A stretch of 64,000 bases of DNA from Acridotheres tristis (Eukaryota; Chordata; Aves; Passeriformes; Sturnidae), in NCBI GenBank assembly GCA_037013685.1, contig CM072884.1, positions 114,647,730 to 114,711,729 of the forward strand, read 5' to 3'. Position 1 is the stretch's first letter; each line of letters begins with the position of its first letter. Position numbers and translations under genes: made by a program. The notes beneath the pieces were generated by a model. It did no database searches, had not been told where the DNA came from, and saw only the letters and a list, made by a program, of their open reading frames with translations. Of this stretch, positions 56,101-64,000 are shown piece by piece.

Positions 56101-59100
56101 TTAGGGGAGGCTCTGAGTGGCTGCTGGCCCCGGGCAGGTTGCAGGGGCTGGAGAGGAGTCCTGCCTGGCAGCTGGAGCCCTGGGGGCACATGGATCCGGG
56201 CTGATGGCTGGGGCCGGCCATGGAGCCTCTCACCAGGGTGCAACTATTGCTTCCCCTTTACTTGTCACCCCTTTTGCCTTTCAGGGCCCTGGGCTGGAGC
56301 ACCCTAAAGCTCTGTCCTTGTGCCTGACGTGTCCAACTGTCCATCTTTCTGTTCCAGAGGCTGAAGCCAACCAACCCAGCAGCCCAGAAGGCCTTGACCA
56401 CCCCCACCCACTACAAGCTGACCCCACGCCCTGCCACCAGGGTGCGGCCCAAGGCGCTGCAGTCGGCGGGCTCGGCCAAGTCCCAGCTCTTTGATGGGCT
56501 GGATGATGATGAGCCCTCCCTGTCCAATGGAGCCTTCATGCCAAAGTGAGCTTCTCTTTTGTCTCTCTGTGACAGTCTTCTGAAAACTCCTCTATATTAC
56601 CCTGAGTCTCATGATTTTGTGCCCTGGTTCAGACTGGAAGAACAATAACAAGTTCTCTGTAAGACTTCACTAGAGCTGTTTTCTGTAGAGGAGGTAAAAA
56701 GGCTCAGCTTAAACTCTTAAGGCCAAATAAGCTGTAAAATGAGGTCAGCCCATGATGGGAGCAAAGCTCCTATAAAGTCATTTAGGAATTCTTACAAGGA
56801 AAGCTTGCACAGGGTAATACTTCCTGCTGCTGAACTGGGAGTGTCATCAGGTTTGCTCATGCCCTTAGTATGGAGGCAGATTTCTGGTGGTTTTATCCCA
56901 GCCCTGGTTCTATTTCAGATCCGCAGGTATTTCTGTGAGAAATTAATCATGGGTCTGCCTGAGTGAAGCATTGGGTTCAGTTTTTAGGTGCTGTCACAGG
57001 AAAGGTACTTGGAACGATTCAGAATTGAGTAAAAACAAAGAGCAAAAGACAAAAGTGACCCTGCTGTAAAGTGAACCTGCACCTGTGGGCCAGACCTGTG
57101 CTTCTAGAAAAGCTGATTTGGGAAACAAAGAACACTGTGGTTTGCTCAACTTGGGCTTTTAGCCTTTCACTGGATTGTGCTTTTTACACCTCTATATAAA
57201 CCAGACCCTATATAAACAAGAATGGAATTCCCCAAAAAATTTTAGGATCTCTTACACGAGACTTGATATGTCCTGGGTGTGGGAACAGAGCTGGTCCCTG
57301 GAGCATCTGAATTAAGTACAAAATACACATTTATGCAGTGGATAGATCCAAATGTCCCTTCCTCGGTGTGTTGTGTTTTTAGGAAGAGCATCAAGAAGCT
57401 GGTTCTGAAGAACCTGAGCAGCAGCAACCTGTTCTCCCCCGTGAGCCGAGAGAACGAGGACCTGGCGTCACCATCAGAGTACCCAGAGAATGGGGACAGG
57501 TGAGGGAGTCACCCCGGGGCTTGTCCTCAGAAATGCAGACTGGTTCTGCCTGCCCCTAAATGACTGCTCTGCAGCAGCCACCTCTCTTCAGGGATGTCAC
57601 TGTTCACTGAAAGCAGTTGACCTGCAGGGAGATGCATTTCCTCCTGGAATGACCATGTGTTCTTCCCTGTGGGCACTGCCAGCTCACCCCACCCAAAATC
57701 CGGGTCAGAGAGCAGGCACTTATGCTCTGGATGAGTCTCTCTTCCTTCTCTGTAGCAGGAAACCAGGACATTGCTTGGGGGAAGTGCTAAACCTGACTCT
57801 GAGGGGAGAAAAACTCCTGATCAGTCCTCAGTGATGAGGGAATTGCAAGGGAGCTTCACTGATCCTCATGTCTCATATTTCTATTTTCTATATATGTATT
57901 TTTTATAATGAGGAACCTCTAAGGCTACATCTTCTCCTCAAAAGCCAGAATTCCAACCTCCTCTAAAAAACCTGTGGCTACCTTTCAGTTGAACTCTGAT
58001 TTTTGCCTTGATTTTTCTTTTAATTAGAGTCTGGAAAAAACCTCCTGCTCACCACTTGGATTTTGTTGAAAGCCCTACTAAAATTGATTTTAGTAGCCCT
58101 TCTAAAACAAGAGCTGCTGTGGGAGTGAGGTCACCCTGGCCTTGTGGGCAGAGGGTTTGGAGCTGTGGGGTTGCTGTTACACCCCCTTTCGAGGCTTCTC
58201 TCCAGCCTGAGTTCCCTGTTCCACTCAGCCCTGCACAGGGCATGTCCCTTCGTCCCCTTAGCATGGTGGGGACTGTCCCAGTGTCACCACTGTCCCTGCT
58301 GCCGTGGGAGCCTCGGTGGAACAGGGAAGGGGAATTATCACTGCAAGTCGTGTGGTCCTGTTTGCTCTTTATGTGGAAAAAGCAGAATTTTAATCACGGA
58401 ATCACAAGGGTCTCCTGCGCAGGGAGGGACCCACAGAGTCCATCCAAGCCCAGCTCCTGGCCCTGCACAGGAATATTGCTGTGAGTCCCTCAGAACGCAG
58501 TAACTCCCATTGTCCTTGCCGTGCCAGGTTCTTCCTGTCGGTGCCTCCCGAGGAGAACCACCGGCAGGACGGGGAGGAGGAGGAGGAGCCGCACGAGGTG
58601 ACGAGGTTTTACACCAACCCCATCGCCAAGCCCATCCCGCAGAGCCCGGAGGGCGGCGGCCACAAGAGCCCCCCGGGGCTGGATGACACCATCGTGGCGC
58701 TCAACATGCGCAACGGGCTGGAGGGCAGCAGCGAGGACGCGTCCTTCCACGACGACTCCCTGCACGACGACTGGGACAAGGAGGCCGAGCCCGGGCAGCA
58801 GCTGCACCCTGCGGGTGAGCCGGCCGGGGACGGCGTTTGCTGCTCCTGCCTTCTGTCCCTCCTCCTCCCACCGCAGTGCACGGCCTGCTCTTCCCTCCGA
58901 GTGCACAAACTTCATCTGTCACTGTCGGGGGTCTATCAGTCGTATTATAGTTTATTACAGTCTATTAATTTATTATATATTAATATATTAACGTATATTA
59001 TTACATTAATATTATATATAATAAATTATATGCGTTACATATTTATATTTAAAATATATGGACATAGTAATATATGAACTATATCTCATATAATTTATTA

Positions 59101-62100
59101 ACATATTATATTTTATGTATTATTTTATTTATATATTATATATTTATTATATTATTTTATCACTATTCTAATTTATTATGTTTATTAATATATTAATATA
59201 TATATTCCCTATGTTATATAAAATTATATATAGTTACATTATAAATACATATTAATATATTCATATTATATATATTTATAATAATGATTTATGCTATATT
59301 ATAATACATTATATTATAATTTTGCCACTATAATTTTAAATGAGCATTTAAATTTTATCCCCCAATTTTATATCACGTGCATTGGGGTTTTTTAAACTTG
59401 AGAAGGTAAAGGGAAAAGATTTGTTAATCCTTCCAGGTAATACTTATGTGGCATGTAATGAAACTGGCAGGTGATGTGTGCAGAAGAAATCTCTAGACAT
59501 TTTGTAGATGTAGAATGTAGATGTGGAATGCTTTTGGGAAATAGGAAGATCATAGACACATGAATAGATGAGGAAGAATTGGAGCCTGCTCAATGCAGAG
59601 GAAGCTGCAGCGTGGTCAGCAGTGCCTGAGGCCCCGGGCTGCTGAAGCTGGGACAGTGTTCCCTTCAAGTGTTGATGCATTTGCAGTTTCTCTTTTCCCT
59701 GCACACCTTCTTCCCTTGCTGCCTGCACTCCTGCTGCTCTCTGGCAGGGCTGTGCAGGCAGAACCTCTCAGAGCTGTTGGAGTGAACGTGCTCTGGGGGA
59801 ATGAAGGTGTGCTGCTGTCTGCTGGCTTTGGCTGCCCTCATTCCCAGTCCCCCTGAGCCTTCCAGCTGCTGAGGCTGGCAGAGAGCTGGGTGACAGTCTG
59901 GAATGCTGACACTTTGGTGCCAGCCCTGTTCTCAGGGAATGCTGTGTTGCAGGGATTGTTCTGACACGAGCTGGCTACTACACCATCCCTTCCCTGGAGG
60001 AGCTGGCCCGGCTGACCAACGACAGGAAAGAATGTATCGTGACAGACTTCACCATCGGCCGCAGGGGTGAGCCCCCCGGCCTGCCAGGCCTGCACCCTCA
60101 GCCAGGGCCTGGCAGCTGCAGGGCCCGAGTTCCACACCTCATCTCTCTGCCACCTTCCTTTGGGAGCAGTTTGTAGAGTGTTCTGGGTAAAATAAATCCC
60201 AGTGTCACAGACTGGTTTGGTTTGGGAGGGGCATTAAAGCTCATCTCATTCCATGGACAGGGACACCTTCCACCATCCCAGGGTGCTCCAAACCCCAGTG
60301 TCCAACCTGGCGTTGGACATTTCCAGGGACTCCCCACAATCACAGGGAACAATTCCTGCCCAAGATCCCATCCAGCCCTGCCCTCTGGCACAGTGGGAGC
60401 CATTCCCTGTGTCCTGTCCCTCCATCCTTGTCCCCAGTCCCTCTCCAGCTCTCCTGGAGCCCCTTCAGGCCCTGCCAGGGGCTCTGAGCTCTCCTGTCCA
60501 GGTGAGCACCCCCAGGTGTCCCAGCCCTTCAATATCAGTGGCCAAGTTGATAATGCTCCTCTGGAGTTTTCTCAGGGGGAAGGAGGAGTCACTTTGCTCA
60601 GGAGACAGGACTGGGTGGGGACAGGAGGAGCACAGCAGGAATGTGGGCTCTCTGGCACATGACTTTTCATAGACAATTTAACTGTTACTTTTTGGGTGGT
60701 TTTGCAGGTTATGGATCGATTTATTTCGAAGGAGAAGTAAATCTAACAAACTTAAACCTGGATGAGATCGTACATATCCGGAGAAAAGAAGTTATTGTTT
60801 ACCCTGATGATGAAAGAAAACCTCCCATTGGGGAAGGGTTAAACAGGTAAGTGCTAGATAAGGATGATTTTGAAAATCCTGACAGGCTGCTGTGTTTGCA
60901 GGCTGCACCCAAGAGACAAATCCAAATGATGCATTTAATTTTCAGTGTTAATGAATTACTTGCAAGTTTCTGAACCACAGATTTGGTTTAAAAGTAGCTC
61001 CGAGTTGCCCTGCCCCAGGCTGGGCTGGGCTGGGCTGGGCTGTTCTCTCCCCTGCCCAGGGCTGGGCTGGGCTGGGCTGTTCTCTCCCCTGCCCAGGGCT
61101 GGGCTGTTCTCTCCCCTGCCCAGGGCTGGGCTGGGCTGTTCTCTCCCCTGCCCAGGGCTGGGCTGGGCTGGGCTGTTCTCTCCCCTGCCCAGGGCTGGGC
61201 TGGGCTGTTCTCTCCCCTGCCCAGGGCTGGGCTGGGCTGGGCTGTTCTCTCCCCTGCCCAGGGCTGGGCTGGGCTGGGCTGTTCTCTCCCCTGCCCAGGG
61301 CTGGGCTCTGCTCCCTGCCCATTCCCTCAGCCCCTGTCCCCTTGCAGGCGGGCCGAGGTGACCCTGGACGGGGTGTGGCCCACGGACAAGACGTCGCGGT
61401 GCCTGATCAAGAGCCCGGAGCGGCTGGCGGAGATGAACTACGAGGGCCGGCTGGAGGCCGTGTCCCGGCGCCAGGGAGCGCGCTTCAAGGAGTACCGGCC
61501 CGAGACCGGCTCCTGGGTGTTCAAGGTGAGGCACACCCTGCCCTGCGGCCGCGGCTCCTCGGGGCTCCTCATTCTGTCACTGCAAGTGCCCAGAGGGACC
61601 TGGGGGTACTGGCTAACTGAGTGTGAGCCAGCAGTGTGCCCTGGTGGCCAAAGGCCAATGGCCCCTGGCCTGGATCAGGATTGCTGTGGGAGCGGGGTCG
61701 TTGTTCCCTGTACTCAGCCCTGGTGAGGCCACACCTCGAGTGCTGTGCCCAGTTCTGTCCCCTCAGTTTAGGAGGGACATTGAGGGGCTGGAGCACATCC
61801 AGAGGAGACAACGAGGCTGGGGAGGGGCTGGGAACATAAACCCTGTGAGGAACGGCTGAGGGAGCTGGGGGTGTTCATCCTGGAGAAAAGGAGACTCGGG
61901 GGTGACCTTGTCACTCTGTACAGCTCCTGAAAGGAGGCTGTGCCAGCTGGGCTTGGTCTCCTGCTCCAGGCAGCACTGACACAACCAGAGGACACAGCCC
62001 CAAGCTGTGCCAGGGGAGATACAGGCTGGATATTAGGAAAAAGGTTTTTACAGAAAGAAGAATAAAGTATTGGAATGCTTGGAATGGTGGAGTCACCATC

Positions 62101-62762
62101 CCTGGATGTGGCACTTGGTGCCATGGTTTAGCTGAGGTGTTGGGCTGGGTTGGACTTGATGATCTTGGAGGTCTCTTCCAGCCTGGTGATTCTGTGATTT
62201 GCCAGCTTTGGAAGCTGCCTCAAGTCCCTTGGCTGTGGTGAGAACTGTCCTCACCAAAGCAGCTCCTCATTCCTGGGAGTGTCTGAGGTTGGGTTGGATG
62301 AGGCTTGGAGCAAACTGGAATAATGGAAGGTGCCCCTGCCCATGGAATGAATGAGCTTTAAGGTCCCTCCCAGTCCGAACCAGTCTGCAGTTCTATGGTG
62401 ACACCTGTGGCCCCAGAGCTACCTAGAGCAGGTGGTTTTGGTCTGTAGAAAGGCTGAATTTGTTGCAGGTGTCCCAAGAGTTGTGTGTTAGGATACTGGG
62501 ACAGGGCACAGTTACACCTGCCCAGTGTTCAGGCCTTCACTTCCAAGCTGTGACATGTTTGTCCTTCTCCTTAACACAGGTAGCACACTTTTCCAAATAT
62601 GGCTTGCAAGATTCAGATGAGGAAGAAGAAGATCATCCTTCAAAAGTGGACACCAAGAAGTTAAAGACCACACCTGTGCCACCCCCAGGGCACCTGGCAC
62701 CCCAACAGATGGCTCTGAACGGCAAACCAGCGCCCCCAGCTCAGGTAGAAGGAGAACAGTGA
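44275..62762 (+). CDS. NUP98: NUP98, complete Nup98-only coding sequence in 19 exons
   Basis: Nup98 is a GLFG-repeat nucleoporin of the pore's permeability barrier. Coding exons are 44275-44347, 44729-44830, 46178-46357, 47051-47190, 48661-48768, 49327-49510, 50357-50520, 51225-51362, 51880-51967, 54109-54201, 54534-54674, 55549-55682, 56358-56545, 57383-57499, 58528-58814, 59953-60066, 60708-60846, 61348-61525 and 62580-62762. All have GT/AG borders and compatible phases. The sum is 2751 bases, or 916 residues, close to the roughly 920 of the human short form. Order: GLFG repeats, GLEBS (about 157-213), more FG repeats, a linker, then the autoproteolytic domain (about 712-860) with HF|S at 859-861. 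The ATG gives [12 protein letters not shown], as in mammals. Confidence 0.96.
44831..46177 (+). other. NUP98: NUP98 intron 3, nearly filled by a minisatellite
   Basis: The intron is 1347 bases, of which roughly 1250 are the 43-bp repeat listed separately. Only short unique ends remain at both splice sites. Confidence 0.9.
44848..46105. repeat. About 43-bp minisatellite, about 29 copies
   Basis: Each unit carries 'ggaatcctctacaaggaata' followed by 'gccagggaaaaaccccaaag'. Lengths vary from 41 to 45 through the A and C runs. Early units have 'cctcaacaaggaaca' and later ones 'cctctacaaggaata', showing two expansion phases. The minus strand is stop-free over long stretches, giving artefact ORFs. 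Confidence 0.97.
47191..48660 (+). other. NUP98: NUP98 intron 5
   Basis: Noncoding, with a CR1 copy at 48030-48560 on the minus strand. The rest is unique. Confidence 0.8.
48030..48560 (-). repeat. CR1 LINE fragment
   Basis: The 3' end in reverse is 'atggaatcatgaaaccatga'. It then runs through 'ccatggcagggacacctccc', 'cctggagccccttcaggccc' and 'ggctccagaggggctccagc'. A block around 'gggaacaattcctgcccaag' is partly deleted compared with 34620. Confidence 0.9.
48661..49510 (+). CDS. NUP98: NUP98 exons 6-7: GLEBS segment and following FG repeats
   Basis: Exons 48661-48768 and 49327-49510 encode residues 166-226. The first encodes the core of GLEBS ([20 protein letters not shown] and [16 protein letters not shown]), and the second starts [13 protein letters not shown], completing it. 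GLEBS binds RAE1 (Gle2). GLFG repeats follow in the second exon. Confidence 0.96.
49750..49960 (-). repeat. CR1 LINE 3' end
   Basis: It begins 'catagaatcccagaatgatt' and runs to 'ctaccctgccagggaaggat'. Confidence 0.9.
50060..50290 (+). repeat. CR1 LINE 3' fragment (second subfamily)
   Basis: It matches 38530-38715 in the same orientation, with 'ttcttcccccagagggtgct' and 'gatgcccaggctgggatttt'. Its end is about 65 bases from NUP98 exon 8. Confidence 0.85.
50357..54674 (+). CDS. NUP98: NUP98 exons 8-12: second FG/GLFG block
   Basis: Exons 50357-50520, 51225-51362, 51880-51967, 54109-54201 and 54534-54674 encode about residues 227-433 plus split codons at the joins. [37 protein letters not shown] and [10 protein letters not shown] are visible. 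The donor at 51968 is GTAACA, weaker than the others. The sequence after it (NKPELG) still resembles the human NKPTLTLG segment but then hits a stop. Confidence 0.92.
52205..52790 (+). repeat. CR1 LINE fragment
   Basis: About 580 bases with 'gttctgggctgcagaattca', 'gagaggctgtgggagctggg', 'aatcc' interruptions and a 3' end 'ctattctgtaattctgtgg'. It is one of the longest CR1 copies here. Confidence 0.9.
52791..54108 (+). other. NUP98: NUP98 intron 10, unique part
   Basis: Noncoding unique sequence. I looked for a small FG exon here and found none that I can support. Confidence 0.7.
55549..58814 (+). CDS. NUP98: NUP98 exons 13-16: linker region
   Basis: Exons 55549-55682, 56358-56545, 57383-57499 and 58528-58814 encode about residues 434-712. 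They include [66 protein letters not shown] and [14 protein letters not shown]. The last exon has five consecutive glutamates and reads [13 protein letters not shown], four residues shorter than human VALNMRAALRNGLEG. Confidence 0.95.
58925..59340. repeat. AT-rich low-complexity tract
   Basis: About 400 bases made almost only of A and T (tatta, atata, ttata combinations) in NUP98 intron 16, immediately after a GC-rich exon. Confidence 0.95.
59953..62762 (+). CDS. NUP98: NUP98 exons 17-20: autoproteolytic domain and Nup98-only end
   Basis: Exons 59953-60066, 60708-60846, 61348-61525 and 62580-62762 encode residues 713-916. They include [18 protein letters not shown], the conserved [50 protein letters not shown] and [11 protein letters not shown]. 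The last exon begins [17 protein letters not shown]. The HF|S bond (860/861) is the known self-cleavage site. After cleavage this reading releases a tail of 56 residues. Reading through a possible donor at 62745 adds VEGEQ and a TGA. Confidence 0.95.
60200..60570 (-). repeat. CR1 LINE fragment
   Basis: The 3' end in reverse is 'gtcacagactggtttggttt'. It has the same deletion pattern ('gactccccacaatcacaggg') as the copy at 48030-48560, so the two belong to the same subfamily. Confidence 0.9.
61018..61312. repeat. GGGCT/TTCTCTCCCCTGCCCA compound minisatellite
   Basis: About eight units alternate runs of (gggct)1-4 with 'gttctctcccctgcccag'. The array ends 35 bases before NUP98 exon 19. Confidence 0.95.
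61575..62200 (+). repeat. CR1 LINE fragment, about 0.6 kb
   Basis: It includes 'ggccaaaggccaatggcccc', 'cagccctggtgaggccacac', 'gctggagcacatccagagga' and a 3' end 'ggtgattctgtgatttgcc'. It is the most complete copy of the older CR1 type in the window. Confidence 0.93.
62280..62402 (+). repeat. CR1 LINE 3' end, short
   Basis: It contains 'gcttggagcaaactggaata', 'atggaaggtgcccctgccca' and 'agctttaaggtccctcccag', then 'cagttctatggtg'. Confidence 0.75.
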
Positions 62763-63028
62763 CTAAGGGGGATGATGACAAGGAATTTGGACAGTAGCTG
62801 GTGCCTGGGAAGGGGGTGGTTGGAGTAACGTGCAATCTGGAGAGTGAAGCCTTACAGAGACTCTGCTGAACTCTGCCTGAGTGGCTGTGTGTTGTTTTCC
62901 TTTGAGACACTTAAGATTTCAGACTAAGAATGGGGTGGGGAAGCTTTCAACCCTTGTTTCTTGTTTGAATTCTAGTCTGAGTTTGGCAGATTTGCACCTC
63001 TTCTGGAAGAACCCTTGTTTTTGTGACT

Positions 63029-63034
63029 ATTAAA
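63029..63034 (+). terminator. NUP98: Possible poly(A) signal ATTAAA
   Basis: A common variant hexamer 267 bases after the stop of the short NUP98 form. Confidence 0.45.
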
Positions 63035-63164
63035 TGCACGCCCGTAATGCCAACGCCGTGTGCTGCCTGCCTGGACAGTGATGCTGTGCACTCAGTTGCC
63101 TTTACCACCATTAATTAGTGTGCAAGACTGTCTGCTTTTTATTTTAAGAATGTGCTCTATTTTT

Positions 63165-63170
63165 ATTAAA
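63165..63170 (+). terminator. NUP98: Possible poly(A) signal ATTAAA
   Basis: A second variant hexamer in a T/A-rich context (tttttattaaaataat), 403 bases after the stop. Confidence 0.5.
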
Positions 63171-63429
63171 ATAATACTTTTTGTAAGGCTGGCTATATGC
63201 TAGCTTTGTAAACATATTTGTGTTGGATGTGACTGCTTTAAACCTTTGCAAAACATCCTCAGTGCTGGGCCCATCTTACACAGGAACGTTTGATGCACAG
63301 GCAGTGTTTGATCCAGTTCACTGGGAGTACCAGAAACACAGGTGGGCAAGAGGCCAATGGTCCCAGCCATGGTGTGGCCACTGACCCAGGGCAGGGATTG
63401 TCCCCTATGCTGAGCACTGTGTGACACTT

Positions 63430-63800
63430 CGAGGGCTGTGTCCAGCTCTGGGCAAGAGAGACCCTGAGGGGCTGGGGGTGTCCAGGGCAGGGGAAGGGGC
63501 TGGAGCCCCAGGAGGGGCTGAGGGAGCTGGGAAGGGGCTCAGCCTGGAGAAAAGGAGGGGACCTTGTGACTCTGCACAACTCCCTGACAGGAGACTGGAG
63601 CAGGAAATGGCCTCAAGTTATGCCAAGGGAGGTTTAGGTTGGATATTGGGAAAATTTCTTCCTGCAGAGGGCTGCCCAGGTTGCCCAAGGCCGAGGTGGA
63701 GTCACCTGCCTGCAGGGATTGCACAGCCCTGTGGATGTGGCACTTGGGATGCAGTCAGTGCTGGGGAATGGTTGGGCTTGGTGGGCTCAGAGGCTTCTCC
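63430..63800 (+). repeat. CR1 LINE fragment
   Basis: It has 'gagggctgtgtccagctctg', 'gggagctgggaaggggctca', 'gccaagggaggtttaggttg' and 'cctgtggatgtggcacttgg'. It is the same subfamily as 30545 and 41495. From 63800 to 64000 I see no feature. Confidence 0.9.
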
Positions 63801-64000
63801 AGCCTCAGCAGTTCTGTGCTTCTGACACAGAACTTCTCCCTGGTATGCAGTGTGAGTCTCTGCTGCCCACTGGTGTGGCAGGAGAGCAGAGCTCTCCAGG
63901 CAGGTGAGAGGGGCCCTGATCCCTGTACAACAATTCCAGAAGCACCATCTGCTCCCTGGGCAGAGCATCCTGCTGCTGGGGCAGGCTGGGGGCTGCCAGC

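Larger units (their letters stand above)
62763..63190 (+). other. NUP98: 3' UTR of Nup98-only transcript / intron of long transcript
   Basis: AT-richer sequence follows the TGA, with two ATTAAA signals. If the donor at 62745 is used, this region is intronic instead. Confidence 0.6.

Overview
The window is vertebrate nuclear DNA, almost certainly from a bird. It carries many 5'-truncated CR1-type LINE copies in both orientations, GC-rich minisatellites, introns with GT/AG borders, CpG-rich promoters, and the gene order STIM1 - RHOG - PGAP2 - NUP98 known from tetrapods. The species cannot be fixed from sequence alone. One run of exactly 100 Ns (40262-40361) marks an assembly gap.

Layout. Positions 1-11447 look like the large first intron of STIM1 (minus strand), with a 16-bp minisatellite (690-1997), a 30/31-bp CpG-rich minisatellite (9581-10354) and CR1 fragments. 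STIM1 exon 1 (signal peptide) is at 11448-11580 minus, in a CpG island reaching about 12150. A second CpG island (about 13.5-14.7 kb) with a good 5' splice site at 14280 is the likely promoter and noncoding first exon of RHOG. The single RHOG coding exon is at 20410-20985 plus, and its poly(A) signal is at 21597-21602. PGAP2 lies on the minus strand in convergent orientation. Its five coding exons run from 36999 down to 24704 and encode 254 residues, with a poly(A) signal at 23587-23592. A GC-rich region with CCAAT boxes in both directions (39.6-41.2 kb) is a likely bidirectional PGAP2/NUP98 promoter. It is present twice, on either side of the N gap. NUP98 fills 40.9 kb to the end on the plus strand: a noncoding exon 1, then 19 coding exons from 44275. 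The reading frame closes at 62762, giving a complete 916-residue Nup98-only protein. A competing 5' splice site at 62745 would lead to the Nup98-Nup96 precursor, whose second half is beyond the window.

How the genes relate: they are neighbours and do not form one pathway. STIM1 is an ER calcium sensor, RHOG a small GTPase, PGAP2 a GPI-anchor lipid-remodelling factor and NUP98 an FG nucleoporin. All exon joins were made by hand from splice signals and phase, and every phase closes. I found no new coding system. The points most worth checking are the duplicated promoter around the gap, the two alternative ends of NUP98, the in-frame competing donor in PGAP2, tandem arrays next to splice sites or promoters, and inverted CR1 pairs in introns. 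Very long ORFs over the tandem repeats are repeat artefacts.
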